NCBI GenBank assembly: GCA_964532155.1
Contig: CAZHGN010000034.1
Coordinates: forward strand, 1 to 15,167
From: HGM11416 sp964532155
GTDB taxonomy: Bacteria; Bacillota; Clostridia; Christensenellales; Borkfalkiaceae
Direction: 5' to 3'
DNA: 15,167 nucleotides
The notes below the pieces were generated by a model. It did no database searches and was not told the DNA's origin. It worked only from the letters and a program-made list of their open reading frames with translations. Position 1 is the first letter of the stretch, and the number at the start of each line of letters is the position of its first letter. Of this stretch, positions 13,248 through 15,167 are shown one piece after another. The position numbers were made by a program, and so were the translations under genes.

Positions 13248-14414
13248 ATGAAAAAGTTTTTTACAAGCGAAAGCGTAACCGAAGGGCATCCCGATAAAAT
13301 TTGCGATCAAATTTCCGATGCCGTGCTCGACGCCATTTTGGCAAAGGACGAAAACGCGCGCGTTGCATGCGAATGCATGGCGACTACCGGTATGGTTTTG
13401 GTTACCGGCGAAATCAGCACGAATTGCTACGTCGATATCGACAAAATTGCACGCGATACCATACGCGAAATTGGTTACGACCGTGCAAAATACGGTTTCG
13501 ATTGCGATACGTGTGCGATTTTAACCACTATTAAGGATCAAAGTCCCGATATCGCGCTCGGAGTTAACAACTCGGTAGAACACCGCGAAAGCGGCGAAAA
13601 AGCCGACCTCATCGGCGCGGGGGATCAAGGGCTTATGTTCGGTTATGCAACCGACGAAACGCCCGAGTATATGCCTTTGCCCATATCGCTTGCGCATAAA
13701 ATGGCAAGACGGCTTACCGAGGTGAGAAAAAGCGGCACGTTGACTTACCTTCGCCCCGACGGAAAGACTCAAATCACGGTTGAGTACGACGGCAGAAAGC
13801 CTATAAGAGTCGATACGGTAGTCGTATCCACTCAGCATTCGGAGGCGGTTACCACCGAACAACTCAGATTAGATATTAAAAAATACGTAATCGATCCTAT
13901 TTTAGAAGGCGGACTTGCGGACGAAAATACCAAGTATTACATTAACCCGACCGGGCGCTTCGAAATAGGCGGTCCGCACGGCGACAGCGGCTTGACCGGG
14001 CGTAAAATCATCGTCGATACTTACGGCGGAAGCTGCGCTCACGGCGGCGGCGCGTTCAGCGGCAAGGACCCCACCAAGGTAGACAGAAGCGCGTCTTACA
14101 TGCTCAGATACGTCGCTAAAAATATCGTTGCCGCAGGGCTTGCCAAGGAGTGCCATATAGAGGTTGCTTACGCAATAGGCGTAGCCAAGCCCGTTTCGCT
14201 TTTCGTCGACACCAACGGCACCGGCGTTCTTCCCGACGAGCGCCTTTGCGAGATTATATCCAAAGAGTTCGATTTAAGACCTTATACTATTATCGAAACG
14301 CTCGATTTAAGAAAGCCTATCTATAAAAAGACCGCGGCTTACGGTCATTTCGGTCGCGAAGAATTTCCGTGGGAAAGGCTCGACCGCGTAGCCGATCTTA
14401 AAAAGTATTTATAA
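13248..14414 (+). CDS. metK: S-adenosylmethionine synthetase
   Basis: The 388-residue protein makes S-adenosylmethionine from methionine and ATP in the cytoplasm. The three-domain family signatures are complete: TSESVTEGHPDKICDQISDA (6-25) with the active-site His and Asp, TTIKDQSPDIA (93-103), GAGDQGLMFGYA (123-134), QHSEAVTTEQ (196-205), GRFEIGGPHGDSGLTGRKIIVDTYGG (236-261) and the phosphate loop GGGAFSGKDPTKVDRS (267-282). Length is close to that of other bacterial MetK. The ATG has AAGGAT just upstream and the family start MKKFFTSESV. It has its own perfect promoter. It lacks the long S-box leader that regulates metK in many Bacillota. Confidence 0.98.
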   Translation: MKKFFTSESVTEGHPDKICDQISDAVLDAILAKDENARVACECMATTGMVLVTGEISTNCYVDIDKIARDTIREIGYDRAKYGFDCDTCAILTTIKDQSPDIALGVNNSVEHRESGEKADLIGAGDQGLMFGYATDETPEYMPLPISLAHKMARRLTEVRKSGTLTYLRPDGKTQITVEYDGRKPIRVDTVVVSTQHSEAVTTEQLRLDIKKYVIDPILEGGLADENTKYYINPTGRFEIGGPHGDSGLTGRKIIVDTYGGSCAHGGGAFSGKDPTKVDRSASYMLRYVAKNIVAAGLAKECHIEVAYAIGVAKPVSLFVDTNGTGVLPDERLCEIISKEFDLRPYTIIETLDLRKPIYKKTAAYGHFGREEFPWERLDRVADLKKYL

Positions 14415-14516
14415 GGGCAGTAGGTTGCAACGGTTGCGTGCTCGGCGCTTTAAAGCCGAGCGGTAGTCCGCTTGCGGCGGTTGCGTTGCCGCCGTTGCGT
14501 GCTCGATAATTAGGTT
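14415..14516 (+). other. structured GC-rich spacer after metK
   Basis: Two stems follow metK: GCTCGGC/GCCGAGC (14440-14461) and CGGCGG/CCGCCG (14475-14494). They are bracketed by two direct copies of GTTGCGTGCTCG (14433-14444 and 14494-14505). There is no T tract after either stem, so these are not typical terminators, although the first may still slow polymerase. Function unknown. Confidence 0.6.
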
Positions 14517-14545
14517 TTGACAAAAAAGTTTTTGCTTAATAAAGT
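14517..14545 (+). promoter_or_regulatory. probable promoter of the DprA-like gene
   Basis: A consensus TTGACA (14517-14522) is followed at 17 bases by a weaker TAAAGT (14540-14545), about 30 bases before the start codon. Confidence 0.5.
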
Positions 14546-14574
14546 AAGACTAAAAAAATACGGGGAGCTCGATT

Positions 14575-15033
14575 ATGAATTATATCGGCAATAAAGAGCT
14601 TTTAAAAAAGGATTTAACCGCTTTTTTATCTTCCGATTCGGACGACGTCGCCGTCAACGCGAAGATCGCGGAATGGGGTAAAAAGATCGCTTCTAACCCC
14701 AAGATTACCGTTTTGTCCGGTTTTCAAAGCACGGGGGAGCGCATGCTTTTAGACGAGATACTTAAAGGCAAGGCAAGCGCGGTGATTTTGCTTGCCAGAT
14801 GCATGTTTAAAAAGTGCCCCGAGGAGTATCTTGCCGCAATAAAGCAAAATCGCTTGCTCATCATTTCCGTTACCGACGACGAAAAGGCGTTCAAGGTCGA
14901 TTACGATCGCGCGTTTGAACGTAATATGCGCGTCGTTTCGGGCGGCAAACAGGTTGTCGTCGGCTACGTCAAAAAAGGCGGTATGGTCGAAAAAGTTCTC
15001 TCCTCGTCGCTCAAACCGTATATTTCTTTATGA
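14575..15033 (+). CDS. short DprA-like (SLOG-fold) protein
   Basis: The 152-residue protein matches a group of short stand-alone DprA/Smf-like proteins that open with YIGNKELL. It has YIGNKELLKKDLTAFLSS (3-20), then VLSGFQSTGE (46-55) at the place of the DprA nucleotide-binding SGxAxGID loop, VILLAR (70-75), NRLLIIS (92-98), and the RN pair (116-117) followed by a VVVGYVKKGG strand (127-136), as in DprA where RNRxI and VVEA follow. The SAM-like N-terminal and winged-helix C-terminal domains of true DprA are absent, so RecA loading on transforming DNA should not be assumed; SLOG-fold proteins often bind nucleotide-type ligands. GGGGAG precedes the ATG. It appears to be a single-gene unit with its own terminator. 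Confidence 0.8.
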   Translation: MNYIGNKELLKKDLTAFLSSDSDDVAVNAKIAEWGKKIASNPKITVLSGFQSTGERMLLDEILKGKASAVILLARCMFKKCPEEYLAAIKQNRLLIISVTDDEKAFKVDYDRAFERNMRVVSGGKQVVVGYVKKGGMVEKVLSSSLKPYISL

Positions 15034-15066
15034 CTGTCGTTTAACGCATTGCGAGGTTCTAATGTG

Positions 15067-15085
15067 CCGATAATCGACTTATAGC
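15067..15085 (-). repeat. dispersed 19-bp intergenic repeat, copy E
   Basis: On the minus strand it reads GCTATAAGTCGATTATCGG, identical over 19 bases to copy A at 4-22. It lies between the stop codon of the DprA-like gene and its terminator. Relative to the adjacent upstream gene it has the same orientation as copy A. Confidence 0.75.
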
Positions 15086-15122
15086 GCGATTTTGTGGCAA
15101 AAAACTATATCAAATTAATAAC

Positions 15123-15160
15123 AAAACTCCGTCTGTTTAACATGATAGACGGAGTTTTTT
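15123..15160 (+). terminator. intrinsic terminator after the DprA-like gene
   Basis: A perfect 12-bp stem (15123-15134 with 15147-15158) around a 12-base loop ends in a run of T. Confidence 0.92.
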
Positions 15161-15167
15161 CTGTTAT

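Overview
This window looks like a stretch of chromosome from a moderate-GC member of the Bacillota, probably an uncultured gut-type Clostridia. The evidence is purine-rich Shine-Dalgarno (SD) sites of the GGAGG/AAGGAG kind before almost every gene, consensus sigma-A promoters (TTGACA-17-TATAAT), U-tailed hairpin terminators, and proteins of Firmicutes type (DeoB, Pdp, the short DprA-like protein, a YtxH-like small membrane protein). No rRNA, tRNA, insertion sequence, integrase or CRISPR array was found. This is housekeeping and salvage DNA, not a mobile island.

Layout. Bases 1-2114 hold three leftward genes: a 59-residue YtxH-like membrane protein, a YfbR-type HD-domain 5'-nucleotidase whose HD reads HE, and a transcarbamoylase-fold protein that has lost most of its carbamoyl-phosphate signature. 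A 311-base divergent spacer carries one strong promoter for the transcarbamoylase and one for HU. HU and a cysteine-rich conserved protein of 212 residues then run rightward. A leftward SF2 helicase follows, with a C-terminal segment that resembles the caulimovirus viroplasmin/RNase H1 N-terminal domain.

Bases 5565-10973 are a rightward deoxyribonucleoside salvage cluster: deoC, deoD, deoB, cdd, pdp (deoA-type) and tdk. Cdd deaminates (deoxy)cytidine. Pdp and DeoD phosphorolyse pyrimidine and purine nucleosides to (deoxy)ribose-1-phosphate. DeoB moves the phosphate to C5 and DeoC splits deoxyribose-5-phosphate to acetaldehyde and glyceraldehyde-3-phosphate. Tdk instead rescues thymidine as dTMP. 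A promoter and a short structured leader precede deoC, and a clear terminator follows tdk.

Bases 11066-15160 hold ung (leftward), a doubtful small ORF with 21-bp tandem repeats, a PflX-type radical SAM protein (leftward), metK behind a perfect consensus promoter, and a short stand-alone DprA-like gene with its own terminator.

The least explained signals are: a 19-bp intergenic repeat (GCTATAAGTCGATTATCGG) present near both ends of the window and, in variants, between the salvage genes; the helicase/viroplasmin-like architecture; the divergent transcarbamoylase; and small hairpins placed just upstream of the ribosome binding sites of deoC, cdd, tdk and metK. I found no obvious new multi-gene defence or mobile system.
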